From an uncultured Collinsella sp. (lineage in GTDB: Bacteria > Actinomycetota > Coriobacteriia > Coriobacteriales > Coriobacteriaceae): 15,977 nt of DNA. The stretch spans positions 1 to 15,977 of the forward strand of contig URBB01000044.1 in the NCBI GenBank assembly GCA_900545835.1, given 5' to 3'. Shown here piece after piece: positions 1-6,538 of this stretch. How positions within the stretch are numbered: the stretch's first letter is position 1; each line of letters starts with the position of its first letter. The notes beneath the pieces were generated by a model. It was not told the origin of the DNA and ran no database searches. It worked only from the letters and a program-made list of their open reading frames with translations. Position numbers and translations under genes: made by a program.

Positions 1-43
1 TAGGCTCCGGTCTCGTGGGCTCGGAGATGTGTATAAGAGACAG
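1..43. other. Nextera adapter contamination (i7 side)
   Basis: Positions 10-43 match the Nextera read-2 adapter, ending in the transposase mosaic end GATGTGTATAAGAGACAG. Positions 2-9 read AGGCTCCG, which is the adapter-strand form of the i7 index CGGAGCCT (N720 as I remember the Illumina list). This is library sequence, not genome. Any ORF running through it, such as one starting at 15 with the peptide MCIRDR, is an artefact. Confidence 0.97.
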
Positions 44-231
44 GTCTTCTCTCCCTCAGCTGCGGCAGGAGCCGCGTCGGCTCCTTCATTGGAAGGAGCC
101 TGGGCAGCCGAATCCTGCGCAGAGCCGGACTCGGCGGAGGCGTCAGCCCCTGAAGAGGCCTGAGCGGCAGCCTCAGCATCTGAGGGATCCGGCAGGTCGT
201 TCAGGTAGTCGTCCTTGTTGAACTCGGACAT
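44..231 (-). CDS. Partial acidic, Ala/Ser-rich protein (N-terminal part only)
   Basis: This ORF is not recognised. It starts with ATG at 231-229, whose A is the last base of the preceding TGA stop (TGATG), a classic translational-coupling overlap. It then stays open for 62 codons until it meets the adapter at 43, so the C-terminus is missing. The visible protein begins MSEFNKDDYLNDLPDPSDAE and turns into low-complexity sequence rich in Ala, Ser, Asp, Glu and Gln, with no hydrophobic segment. That looks like a disordered, acidic N-terminal arm rather than a folded domain, so the functional domain is probably beyond the contig edge. The coding sequence includes a perfect 9-bp inverted repeat at 79-87/92-100. 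Reality of the gene is supported by the coupled start and GC-rich codon use; its function cannot be judged. Confidence 0.55.
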
Positions 232-380
232 CACTTGTTGTCCTTGTCGTCATCGTCGTCCACGACCTCGGCCTCGACGGTGTCGCCTGCCACGGCGCCC
301 TGCACAAAGACGGCCTTGCCGTTGTCGGCGTGCGCCAGCCCGTCGGCGCCGTAGGTCATCGATTCTATAGTGAGCTTCAT
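231..380 (-). CDS. Short TRAM-domain-like protein (RlmD/RumA N-terminus-like stub)
   Basis: This ORF encodes 49 residues from ATG 380. A longer start at 416 adds 12 residues, but the inner ATG follows GGCAGGA and begins exactly where homology would begin. The sequence MKLTIESMTYGADGLAH followed by GKAVFVQGAVAGDTVEAEV has the look of a TRAM domain, the RNA-binding beta-barrel at the N-terminus of 23S rRNA m5U methyltransferases (RlmD/RumA/TrmA family). The methyltransferase domain does not follow. The protein ends in an acidic tail of five aspartates and then KDNK. It overlaps the next ORF at TGATG. It may be a genuine stand-alone TRAM protein, or a stub left when an RlmD-like gene was truncated. 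It lies downstream of the ppk1 terminator, so it probably has its own promoter. Confidence 0.5.
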   Translation of the reverse strand: MKLTIESMTYGADGLAHADNGKAVFVQGAVAGDTVEAEVVDDDDDKDNK

Positions 381-426
381 ATTCCTGCCTGTCATTCGCG
401 TTGTTGTTCGCACCATGGTAGCAGGG

Positions 427-470
427 AAAAGCGCCCCGTATCCGAGGCTTTCCTCAAATGCGGGGCGCTT
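427..470 (-). terminator. Intrinsic terminator of ppk1
   Basis: A 10-bp perfect stem pairs 429-438 with 461-470 (AAGCGCCCCG with its complement). The loop carries a smaller GAGG/CCTC hairpin. Read on the minus strand, the stem is followed by TTTTCCC. It sits 24 bases after the ppk1 stop codon and before the TRAM ORF. Confidence 0.75.
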
Positions 471-493
471 CTACAAACTGCTTCTACAAACGA

Positions 494-2896
494 CTATTTC
501 GTCTTGCCTGTAATGAGCGTCTTAAGACCCAGGCCGATCAGACCCAGGCCCATGCGCACGCGGCCGGGGCGATGGCGCTCGATGGCCTTGGTCTTGCCGG
601 CGGGCTTATCGCGACGGGCGCTCGTCTCGGGTGCGGGCTTGATGACCTGCGGATCGGGCTGAGGTGCAGGTGCAGGCTCGGGCTCAATGACGGTCGCCTG
701 GACCTCTTGGACTTTGGGTGCTACCGGCTGCGGCTCGGGCTCGGGGGCGGGTTTCGCCTCAATGACGGGCTCGGGCGCGGCCTCGGCGTTGCGATAGGCA
801 CGCTCCAGTAGAGCTTCCTGCGAGTTGAAGGGTTTCTCACCCTCTGCACGCTCCACGGGGACCCAGGTGCCGTCGCTCGTGAGGCTGCGGGCCTTCACGT
901 TGTCGCGCAGCTGCATGCCCATGTACTCGTGCACTAGGGCGCGGCAGGTGGGGTCGAGCACGGGGAAGGCAATCTCCACGCGGTGCTCGGTGTTGCGCGT
1001 CATCATGTCTGCCGAGCTCAGGTAAATCATGTCCGAGTCCACGCCGAAAGCATAGACGCGCGCGTGCTCCAAAAAGCGTCCGACGATGGAGCGGACATGC
1101 ACGTTCTCGGTCTTGCCAGGAACACCGGGCTTGAGGCACGAGATGCCGCGGATGATCATGTCTACGCGCACGCCGGCACACGATGCCTCGGCGATTTTGT
1201 CGATGACCTCGCGGTCGGTCAGCGAGTTGAGCTTAAAGAACACGCGGGCGGGCTCGCCGGCAAGGGCGCGCTGGATCTCGCGGTCAAGCCCGCGCATGAT
1301 GAGCGGTTTCAGTCCGACGGGCGCCACACCCAGGAAGCGGTAATCGCCGCGCAGATTGCCCAGCGACAGGTTGCGGAAGAACAGGTTGGCGTCCTCACCG
1401 ATGCCGGGATGGGCGGTCATGAGCATAAAGTCGCTGTAGAGCTTGGCCGTCTTCTCGTTAAAGTTGCCGGTGCCCAAAAGCGTGAGGCGGGTGAGCGCCA
1501 TGCCCTCGCGATAGGTGAGCTGGCAGATCTTGGAGTGGCATTTAAAGCCCTCGGAACCATAGATGACGGTGCAGCCTGCCTCTTCCAGACGCTCGGCCCA
1601 CTCGATGTTGTTCTGCTCGTCAAAGCGCGCGCGGAGCTCCATGAGCACCGTGACCTCTTTGCCGTTCTCGGCAGCATCGATCAGCGACTCGCACAGGCGG
1701 CTCTGCTTGGCCACGCGGTAGAGTGTGATGCGCAGCGAGATGCACTTGGGGTCGTAGGCGGCCTCGTGCACCAGATCCAGGAAGGGGTTCATGGCCTCGT
1801 AGGGATAAAAGAGCAGCTTGTCGCCCTGCAGCACCTGTTCGCGGATGGAGCGGGTCATATCGATGGTGGGGTTGGGCTGCGGCTTAAACGGCGTAAAGAG
1901 GAGCTCGTTGCGCAGGTGCTCGGGAATCTTGCCCTCAATGCCAAAGACGTAGCCCAGGTTGAGCGGGATATCGCAGGTAAAGACCGAGCGACGCGAGAGC
2001 TCGAGCGCCTTGCGGATAGTCTTGAGCGTTGCTTTTTCGAGTGAGCCCGAGACAGCGAGCACTACCGGCTGCAGACGCAGGCGCTTCTTGAGGATGCGCT
2101 TCATGTGCTGGCGGTAGTCCTCTTCCTCTTCGACGCCCTCGCCGTCCGGATCGATGTCGGCGTTGCGGGTGACGCGGATCAGCGCACGATCCAGCGGCTT
2201 ATAGGAGCCAAAGCAGCTGTCCAGGCAGGCGAGGATGACGTCTTCGAGCAAGATGTAGGAGTAAGTGCCGGTGGGCGAGGGGATCTCGACCACGCGGTTC
2301 ATCGAGGCGGGAATCTCGATAAGGCCCAGCAGGCTCTCCTCGTCGGTGGCGCCGTCCAGACCACAAGCCAGATAGAGCGCGCCATTGCGCAGGTTGGGGA
2401 AGGGGTGGCGAGGATCGATGACCAGCGGCGAGATGACCGGCGACACGTAGGCCTGGAAGTAGCGGGTTACAAAGGTACGCTCCTCGGGCGTAAGCGAATC
2501 GATGTGGGCGCGGTGAACGCCCAAGGTGTCGAGCTTGCCCTCGAGGCTCTTAAAGATGGACTCCCAACGGGTAAGGAGCCCGGGCATTTCGGCCATGACA
2601 GCATCGACCTGTTCGGAGGCGGTCATATTGCTCTTGTTGTCGACAGGTTGTTTTTTGAGCTCCGCCAGATCGGACAGGCCGCCCACGCGCACCATAAGGA
2701 ACTCGTCGAGGTTGGACTCGAAGATCGAGACGAACTTTAGTCGCTCGAATAACGGAACGGTTTCGTCGAAGGCTTCGTCGAGCACGCGGTTGTCAAAGCG
2801 TAGCCAGCTGAGCTCTCGGTTTTGCGTGTACGAGAAGTCGCGCGGCGGTTTGCGCAGCTTTGCGGCGGCTTGCTTCTTTTCGATTTTGCTCGGCAT
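494..2896 (-). CDS. ppk1: Polyphosphate kinase PPK1
   Basis: PPK1 reversibly transfers the gamma-phosphate of ATP onto inorganic polyphosphate through a phosphohistidine intermediate. All landmarks are present. The N-terminal domain has RELSWLRFDNRVLDEA and the SNLDEFLMVRV signature (about residues 27-73). The two catalytic-domain histidines are in FKCHSKIC (His454, equivalent of E. coli His435) and FLEHARVY (His611, equivalent of His592). The core ends near residue 690. A further 110 residues follow: a Pro/Glu/Ala linker, then a basic tail with GLGLIGLGL, which ordinary PPK1 lacks. The start is ambiguous. ATG 2896 (MPSK) lies 9 bases after a GGA; ATG 2902 (MHMPSK) is too close to it; a GTG at 2941 also keeps the frame open but has no support. 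The gene is divergent from the first arcA and has its own terminator. Confidence 0.95.
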   Translation of the reverse strand: MPSKIEKKQAAAKLRKPPRDFSYTQNRELSWLRFDNRVLDEAFDETVPLFERLKFVSIFESNLDEFLMVRVGGLSDLAELKKQPVDNKSNMTASEQVDAVMAEMPGLLTRWESIFKSLEGKLDTLGVHRAHIDSLTPEERTFVTRYFQAYVSPVISPLVIDPRHPFPNLRNGALYLACGLDGATDEESLLGLIEIPASMNRVVEIPSPTGTYSYILLEDVILACLDSCFGSYKPLDRALIRVTRNADIDPDGEGVEEEEDYRQHMKRILKKRLRLQPVVLAVSGSLEKATLKTIRKALELSRRSVFTCDIPLNLGYVFGIEGKIPEHLRNELLFTPFKPQPNPTIDMTRSIREQVLQGDKLLFYPYEAMNPFLDLVHEAAYDPKCISLRITLYRVAKQSRLCESLIDAAENGKEVTVLMELRARFDEQNNIEWAERLEEAGCTVIYGSEGFKCHSKICQLTYREGMALTRLTLLGTGNFNEKTAKLYSDFMLMTAHPGIGEDANLFFRNLSLGNLRGDYRFLGVAPVGLKPLIMRGLDREIQRALAGEPARVFFKLNSLTDREVIDKIAEASCAGVRVDMIIRGISCLKPGVPGKTENVHVRSIVGRFLEHARVYAFGVDSDMIYLSSADMMTRNTEHRVEIAFPVLDPTCRALVHEYMGMQLRDNVKARSLTSDGTWVPVERAEGEKPFNSQEALLERAYRNAEAAPEPVIEAKPAPEPEPQPVAPKVQEVQATVIEPEPAPAPQPDPQVIKPAPETSARRDKPAGKTKAIERHRPGRVRMGLGLIGLGLKTLITGKTK

Positions 2897-3294
2897 ATGC
2901 ATCTGTCCGTTCAGTCCCCACAAGGGACGGTAGCCTAACACTAATCACTATTGTCTCAATTTAGTCGACCGCTGGCACGGACGTATCGCGTGAACGGTAT
3001 CTTTACCTACTTCTTACGCTGACAAGTCATAGGACTGACGTCCTGCTCGTCTGCAAGCGGTCTATATCCTCACTCAACTGGTACGTAAGTGTGAATAAGA
3101 ATGATGGATAGCTGAATATCATTGAATGCAGGCGGAAACGTAAACAAACATCATTTATATACATAAAACCGATTTAGCTATGCAATTCTGAATCAAAAGT
3201 TTAGAGATGCAATTGCAAATAGTTTTTAGGAAAAAAGAGCGTTTACCTTAGAAAAGTTACTTTAGAACGCCGAAGTACATTATGGGGGAATCTC

Positions 3295-3317
3295 GTGCGA
3301 TATACCGTTCATCGCAC
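3295..3317. promoter_or_regulatory. Inverted repeat GTGCGA-N11-TCGCAC enclosing a CCGTTC site
   Basis: The arms GTGCGA (3295-3300) and TCGCAC (3312-3317) are perfect complements. The 11-base centre is TATACCGTTCA. It lies about 50-70 bases before the arcA copy 1 -10 box, a usual place for a dimeric regulator. The equivalent position before arcA copy 2 keeps CCGTTCA but not the flanking arms. Confidence 0.45.
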
Positions 3318-3331
3318 TTTGTTGACCGTTC
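3305..3331 (+). promoter_or_regulatory. Tandem CCGTTC sites, 21-bp period (arcA copy 1 operator candidate)
   Basis: CCGTTC occurs at 3305-3310 and 3326-3331, start-to-start distance 21, two helical turns. The second copy opens a 21-base block (CCGTTCGGGGGC then RAGGTGGAA) that is 20/21 identical before arcA copy 2. Its start is 39 bases from the TATAAC box. Spacing and position are the same in both arcA promoters although the sequence between and around differs. This fits an activator bound just upstream of the weak -35. The regulator is unknown. Confidence 0.6.
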
Positions 3332-3341
3332 GGGGGCGAGG

Positions 3342-3370
3342 TGGAATTGCGGGTGGAATTTGGATATAAC
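3342..3370 (+). promoter_or_regulatory. Promoter of arcA copy 1
   Basis: The -10 box TATAAC lies at 3365-3370. A weak -35, TGGAAT, lies at 3342-3347 with a 17-base spacer. The same arrangement recurs before arcA copy 2. The poor -35 next to a conserved upstream element suggests activator dependence. The 5' leader would be about 75 nt. Confidence 0.6.
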
Positions 3371-3387
3371 TAGAGCTGTCAGCAAGC

Positions 3388-3449
3388 AGCGTCCGCTATG
3401 GAAGGGCGCTGAGAGATTCGGCCGAAAGGCCCGAAAGAAAGGTAGGAGG
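3388..3449 (+). promoter_or_regulatory. arcA copy 1 leader: hairpins and ribosome-binding site
   Basis: Hairpin one pairs AGCGTCC (3388-3394) with GGGCGCT (3404-3410). Hairpin two is GGCC-GAAA-GGCC (3420-3431), a GNRA-type tetraloop. From 3428 onward the leader is identical to that of copy 2. AGGAGG (3444-3449) is only 2 bases from the ATG, while AAAGG (3438-3442) is 9 bases away, so the actual Shine-Dalgarno contact is uncertain. The GGAGGCC at the start codon could also pair with the upstream GGCC arms. Confidence 0.4.
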
Positions 3450-4694
3450 CCATGACGAAAGGTCTGCACGTGCCTTCCGAGATCGGCAAGCTCAGGAAGG
3501 TCTGCCTGCACCGTCCCGGCGACGAGCTCCTCAACCTGCCGCCCGACGAGCTCGAGCGACTCCTGTTCGACGACGTCCCGTTCCTGGAGGTCGCGCAGCA
3601 GGAGCACGACACCTTCGCCCAGATCCTGAGGGACCAGGGCGTGGAGGTCCTCTACCTCGAGAACCTCGTCGCCGAGGTGTTCGACCAGGTCCCCGGCGCC
3701 CGCGCCGAGTTCACCGACCAGTACATCGCCGAGGCCGGCATCCGCGGCCAGCACATGCCGCAGATCGTCCGCGAGAAGCTGGACTCCATCGAGGACAACC
3801 TCGAGTTCGTCAAGAAGACCATGGCCGGCATGACCAAGTCCGAGATCGACATGCCCCTCACGGCGTCCACGACCCTCGACTCCCTGGTCAACTCCGAGTC
3901 CGAGTCCGACCTGATCATCGACCCGATGCCCAACCTCTACTTCACCCGCGACCCGTTCGCGGTCGTCGGCGAGGGCGTCAACCTCAACCGCATGTACTCG
4001 GTCACCCGCAACCGCGAGACCCTGTACGGCAAGTACGTCTTCAAGTACCACCCCGACTACAAGGACGTCTCCCTGTACTTCCGCCGCGACTGCCAGTTCC
4101 ACACCGAGGGCGGCGACGTGCTGAACATCAACGAGAAGACCCTCGCCGTCGGCATCTCCCAGCGCACCCAGGCCGCCGCTATCGACGTCATGGCCCAGAA
4201 CATCTTCTGGAACTCCGACTCCAAGGTCGAGCGCATCCTGGCCTTCGACATCCCGGTCTCGCGCGCCTTCATGCACCTCGACACGGTCTTCACCCAGATC
4301 GACGTCGATAAGTTCACGATCCACCCCGCCATCATGGGCACCCTGCGCGTCTACGAGCTGACCGCCGGCAAGAACCCGGGCGACGTGAACATCCGCCTGA
4401 TCGAGGACACCCTCGAGCACGTCCTGGAGGACGCCACCGGCGTCGACCAGGTCAAGCTGATCCCCTGCGGCGGCGGCGACCCGATCGCGGCCTCCCGCGA
4501 GCAGTGGAACGACGGCTCCAACACCCTGTGCGTCGAGCCCGGCAAGATCTGCGTCTACGCCCGCAACACCGTCACCAACGACGTGCTGTACAAGGAGGGC
4601 CTGGACCTTCTCGTCGTGCCCTCCGCCGAGCTCTCCCGCGGCCGCGGCGGCCCGCGCTGCATGAGCATGCCCTTCTGGCGCGAGGACCTCTAAG
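3428..4694 (+). repeat. 1267-bp direct repeat, copy 1 (arcA)
   Basis: This block reads as identical to 6517-7783 (offset 3089). I compared the lines by eye and found no mismatch. It runs from the GGCCCGAAAG in the leader, through the ribosome-binding site and all of arcA, to one base beyond the stop codon. Identity stops abruptly at both edges. No transposase, terminal inverted repeats or target-site duplication flank it. Confidence 0.9.
3452..4693 (+). CDS. arcA: Arginine deiminase, copy 1
   Basis: Cytoplasmic enzyme hydrolysing L-arginine to L-citrulline and ammonia, the first step of the ADI pathway. It has 413 residues, the usual family length. Active-site residues are all in place: Asp167 in NLYFTRDPF, Glu219 and His217 in HTEGGD, His275 and Asp277 in MHLDTVF, and nucleophilic Cys403 in RGRGGPRCMSMPF near the C-terminus. 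The N-terminal signatures LLFDDVPFLE and EHDTF are also present. Codon use is extremely biased to C/G-ending codons, more than its neighbours, suggesting very high expression; this bias also creates long antisense shadow ORFs. Protein and DNA are identical to the copy at 6541. The gene is followed by a strong hairpin and then the aminotransferase. Confidence 0.97.
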   Translation: MTKGLHVPSEIGKLRKVCLHRPGDELLNLPPDELERLLFDDVPFLEVAQQEHDTFAQILRDQGVEVLYLENLVAEVFDQVPGARAEFTDQYIAEAGIRGQHMPQIVREKLDSIEDNLEFVKKTMAGMTKSEIDMPLTASTTLDSLVNSESESDLIIDPMPNLYFTRDPFAVVGEGVNLNRMYSVTRNRETLYGKYVFKYHPDYKDVSLYFRRDCQFHTEGGDVLNINEKTLAVGISQRTQAAAIDVMAQNIFWNSDSKVERILAFDIPVSRAFMHLDTVFTQIDVDKFTIHPAIMGTLRVYELTAGKNPGDVNIRLIEDTLEHVLEDATGVDQVKLIPCGGGDPIAASREQWNDGSNTLCVEPGKICVYARNTVTNDVLYKEGLDLLVVPSAELSRGRGGPRCMSMPFWREDL

Positions 4695-4753
4695 GTCTTT
4701 CAGGACCCGTACAGGTCATAATACATACATCTAGCTGCCATTAGATGTCTCCC

Positions 4754-4790
4754 ATTGGGGCGGTGCGGGTTTTCGCACCGCCCCAATCTT
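4754..4790 (+). terminator. Terminator-like hairpin after arcA copy 1
   Basis: A perfect 14-bp GC-rich stem pairs 4754-4767 with 4774-4787, with loop GGTTTT. The trailing sequence CTTGT is a poor U-tract, so termination may be partial. Leaky termination would let the aminotransferase, which has no obvious promoter of its own, be transcribed from the arcA promoter. Confidence 0.65.
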
Positions 4791-4842
4791 GTATGAGGGA
4801 CGTCAACACGATTGGATGACTGCTTTTGTAAGGAGCTTGGCC

Positions 4843-5967
4843 ATGGACATCAAGACGATTGGCGTTGAGGAATGGCTCAACGTTTGGGAGAAAAGTGCCA
4901 CGTGGGACATCGCCCAGTCGACGATCTCGTCGCTCACCATGGGCGAGCTGCGCGCGCTCGATGAGCAGGACGGCGCCACGTTCTACGAGCGCTTGGACCG
5001 CGAGAAGATGAACTACGGCTGGATCGAGGGCTCGCCGGAGTTTAAGGCCGTGGTTGCCAAGCTGTATCGTCGGGAGGTCAATCCCGACCACATTCTGCAG
5101 ACCAATGGCTGCACGGGTGCGAACCTCAACGCCATCATGGCCGTGGTCGAGCCCGGCGACCACGTTATCGCCGAGTGGCCCACCTACGCGCCGCTCTACG
5201 AGATTCCGCGCACGCTGGGCGCCGAGGTCGAGTATTGGGAGCTTTGCGAGGAACTCGGCTGGAAGCCCGATATCGAGGAACTCAAGCGCTTGGTGCGCCC
5301 CAACACCAAGCTTATCTGCATAAACAACGCATCGAACCCCATCGGTACGGTGCTCGATACCGATATGCTCGGCCAGATTGCCGAGATCGCCCGTTCGGTG
5401 GGCGCCTACGTGCTGTGCGACGAGGTGTATCTGCCGCTCGAAAACACTGAGTCCTTTATGTCGATGGTCGACGTGTACGAGAGGGCCATTGTCACCAACT
5501 CGTTGTCGAAGACCTATTCGACGCCTGCGGCCCGCGTGGGCTGGGTCGTGGCCGACGAAGAGGTGTCCAACCGCATCCGTACCTATCGCGATTACACCAT
5601 GATCTGCGGCGGCGTGTTCAACGATGCTCTGGCGACCTATGTGCTTGAGCACAAGGATAAGATTCTCGAGCGCAATCGCAAGATCGTGTTTGGCAACCGC
5701 GATATCGCGCAGGCTTGGATCGATACGCAGCATCGCGTTTCCTGGACGGCCCCGCAGGGCGTGTCCACCTCGTTTATCCAGCTGGATATTCCCGAGGATG
5801 ACGAGGAGTTCTGCAGGCGCCTGCTGTCCGAGAGGGGAGTGCTGCTGGTCCCCGGTAGCCGTTTTGAGCTTCCCTGCGGCGCACGCCTGGGCTACTGCGC
5901 GAGCGAGGACGTTCTGCGCGAGGGCCTGAGGCTTTTGGGCGAGGCACTGGCGGAGTTCGATCGCTAG
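4843..5967 (+). CDS. arcT: PLP-dependent class I/II aminotransferase, ArcT-like
   Basis: A fold-type I PLP enzyme of 374 residues, a normal length. The start is ATG 4843, which has AAGGAG 7 bases upstream; a further upstream start at 4789 would lie in the preceding terminator. Visible PLP residues: Asn165 in NNASNPIG, Asp193 and Tyr196 in CDEVYLP, Schiff-base Lys223 in NSLSKTYS followed by Arg231, and a C-terminal Arg348 in GARLGYC for the substrate carboxylate. The substrate cannot be read from sequence. Position between two arcA genes suggests arginine, ornithine or citrulline metabolism. Some lactic acid bacteria carry a putative transaminase, ArcT, inside their ADI operon, and I use that name by context and family. 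Codon use is ordinary, unlike arcA on either side. A bidirectional terminator follows. Confidence 0.75.
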   Translation: MDIKTIGVEEWLNVWEKSATWDIAQSTISSLTMGELRALDEQDGATFYERLDREKMNYGWIEGSPEFKAVVAKLYRREVNPDHILQTNGCTGANLNAIMAVVEPGDHVIAEWPTYAPLYEIPRTLGAEVEYWELCEELGWKPDIEELKRLVRPNTKLICINNASNPIGTVLDTDMLGQIAEIARSVGAYVLCDEVYLPLENTESFMSMVDVYERAIVTNSLSKTYSTPAARVGWVVADEEVSNRIRTYRDYTMICGGVFNDALATYVLEHKDKILERNRKIVFGNRDIAQAWIDTQHRVSWTAPQGVSTSFIQLDIPEDDEEFCRRLLSERGVLLVPGSRFELPCGARLGYCASEDVLREGLRLLGEALAEFDR

Positions 5968-6016
5968 GATTCCGATGGTCTTCGGGGGCCTTATCCAAAT
6001 TAGCCGAAGATAATCG

Positions 6017-6056
6017 AAAACGGACCCGTTTCCCTAGGGGAAGCGGGTCCGTTTTT
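6017..6056 (+). terminator. Intrinsic terminator after the aminotransferase
   Basis: The stem CGGACCCG (6021-6028) pairs with CGGGTCCG (6044-6051). It is extended inward by TTCCC/GGGAA and outward by AAAA/TTTT, and followed by TTTTTCT. The symmetric A and T runs make it usable on both strands. Confidence 0.88.
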
Positions 6057-6136
6057 CTATACCGAGAAGTCAAGTTGTTACAAATGGGGCCGTAAAGCGA
6101 GGCGGTATCCGCTGGGCCTTATACTGAGTTTCCGGT

Positions 6137-6163
6137 GAACGGTATCAAGCGTCTGGTAAACGG
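6137..6163 (-). promoter_or_regulatory. Distal tandem GAACGG/AAACGG sites, 21-bp period
   Basis: GAACGG (6137-6142, in GTGAACGGTAT) and AAACGG (6158-6163, in GTAAACGGTAA) are the reverse complements of CCGTTC/CCGTTT. They are again exactly 21 bases apart, about 255 bases upstream of the proximal pair and in opposite orientation. A related GTGAACGGTAT occurs once upstream of copy 1 at 2990-3000. They may form a distal binding array, possibly for looping. Confidence 0.4.
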
Positions 6164-6392
6164 TAATTTATTTATCAGAAATGAATAGGACAAACTTTTT
6201 TCTGAATAAAAATGAAAATGGTTGAGACGCGGTGTGAACCGCTAATTCTATTCATAGCTTTATTGGAAATATGCAATTTGAGGATGGTTTAACAAAGTTT
6301 AGTTCCATTTGATTTTAGGATTAAAACGCGTTTAAGCACGTAAATACGCTTTATTAAGATGAAGTGTGCCATGCGTGAAGTATATGTGTATG

Positions 6393-6419
6393 CCGTTCAC
6401 CCCCTATAAAAAACCGTTC
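6393..6419 (+). promoter_or_regulatory. Tandem CCGTTC sites, 21-bp period (arcA copy 2 operator candidate)
   Basis: CCGTTC occurs at 6393-6398 and 6414-6419, spacing 21. The second starts 39 bases before the TATAAA box. This reproduces the copy 1 geometry exactly. The block beginning at 6414 differs from copy 1 by one base in 21, while the 15 bases between the repeats are unrelated, indicating selection on the sites rather than recent duplication of the whole region. Confidence 0.6.
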
Positions 6420-6429
6420 GGGGGCAAGG

Positions 6430-6458
6430 TGGAAGTATGAGCTGATTTTGGATATAAA
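6430..6458 (+). promoter_or_regulatory. Promoter of arcA copy 2 / arcB
   Basis: The -10 box is TATAAA at 6453-6458 inside TTTGGATATAA, the same context as copy 1. The -35 is a weak TGGAAG at 6430-6435 with a 17-base spacer. It should drive arcA copy 2 and arcB, and possibly the carrier gene. Confidence 0.6.
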
Positions 6459-6504
6459 TATGTCGTCAGCAATAACGCCTCACACGGAGGGGCGCTAACG
6501 AATC

Positions 6505-6538
6505 GGCCCTGACAAGGGCCCGAAAGAAAGGTAGGAGG
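6505..6538 (+). promoter_or_regulatory. arcA copy 2 leader hairpin and ribosome-binding site
   Basis: GGCCCT (6505-6510) pairs with AGGGCC (6515-6520) around a GACA loop. At the same place copy 1 has GGCC-GAAA-GGCC: different bases, same hairpin, so the structure appears maintained. AGGAGG (6533-6538) is 2 bases from the ATG; AAAGG (6527-6531) is 9 bases away. Confidence 0.4.

Larger units (their letters stand above)
2897..3451. promoter_or_regulatory. AT-rich divergent intergenic region, ppk1 <> arcA copy 1
   Basis: There is no credible gene in these 555 bases. Base composition switches sharply to AT-rich, especially 3080-3290. It must hold the ppk1 promoter on the minus strand, but I see no convincing -35/-10 pair for it. 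On the plus strand it holds the arcA promoter and operator-like repeats listed separately. Other marks are GAACGG at 2992-2997 (CCGTTC on the minus strand, facing ppk1), the perfect palindrome TGCAATTGCA at 3208-3217, and a GGTGGAATT direct repeat at 3340-3348 and 3352-3360. Confidence 0.7.

Noticed and set aside
15..221. Plus-strand ORF of 68 aa at the left end
   Set aside because: It starts inside the Nextera adapter (MCIRDR peptide) and then runs antisense to the coupled minus-strand ORF.
983..2044. 353-aa plus-strand ORF inside ppk1
   Set aside because: Antisense to the conserved PPK1 catalytic core; composition typical of a shadow frame.
3257..4420. 387-aa minus-strand ORF across arcA copy 1
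   Set aside because: Same shadow as over copy 2; the shared part is identical because the DNA is identical, not because it is a gene.
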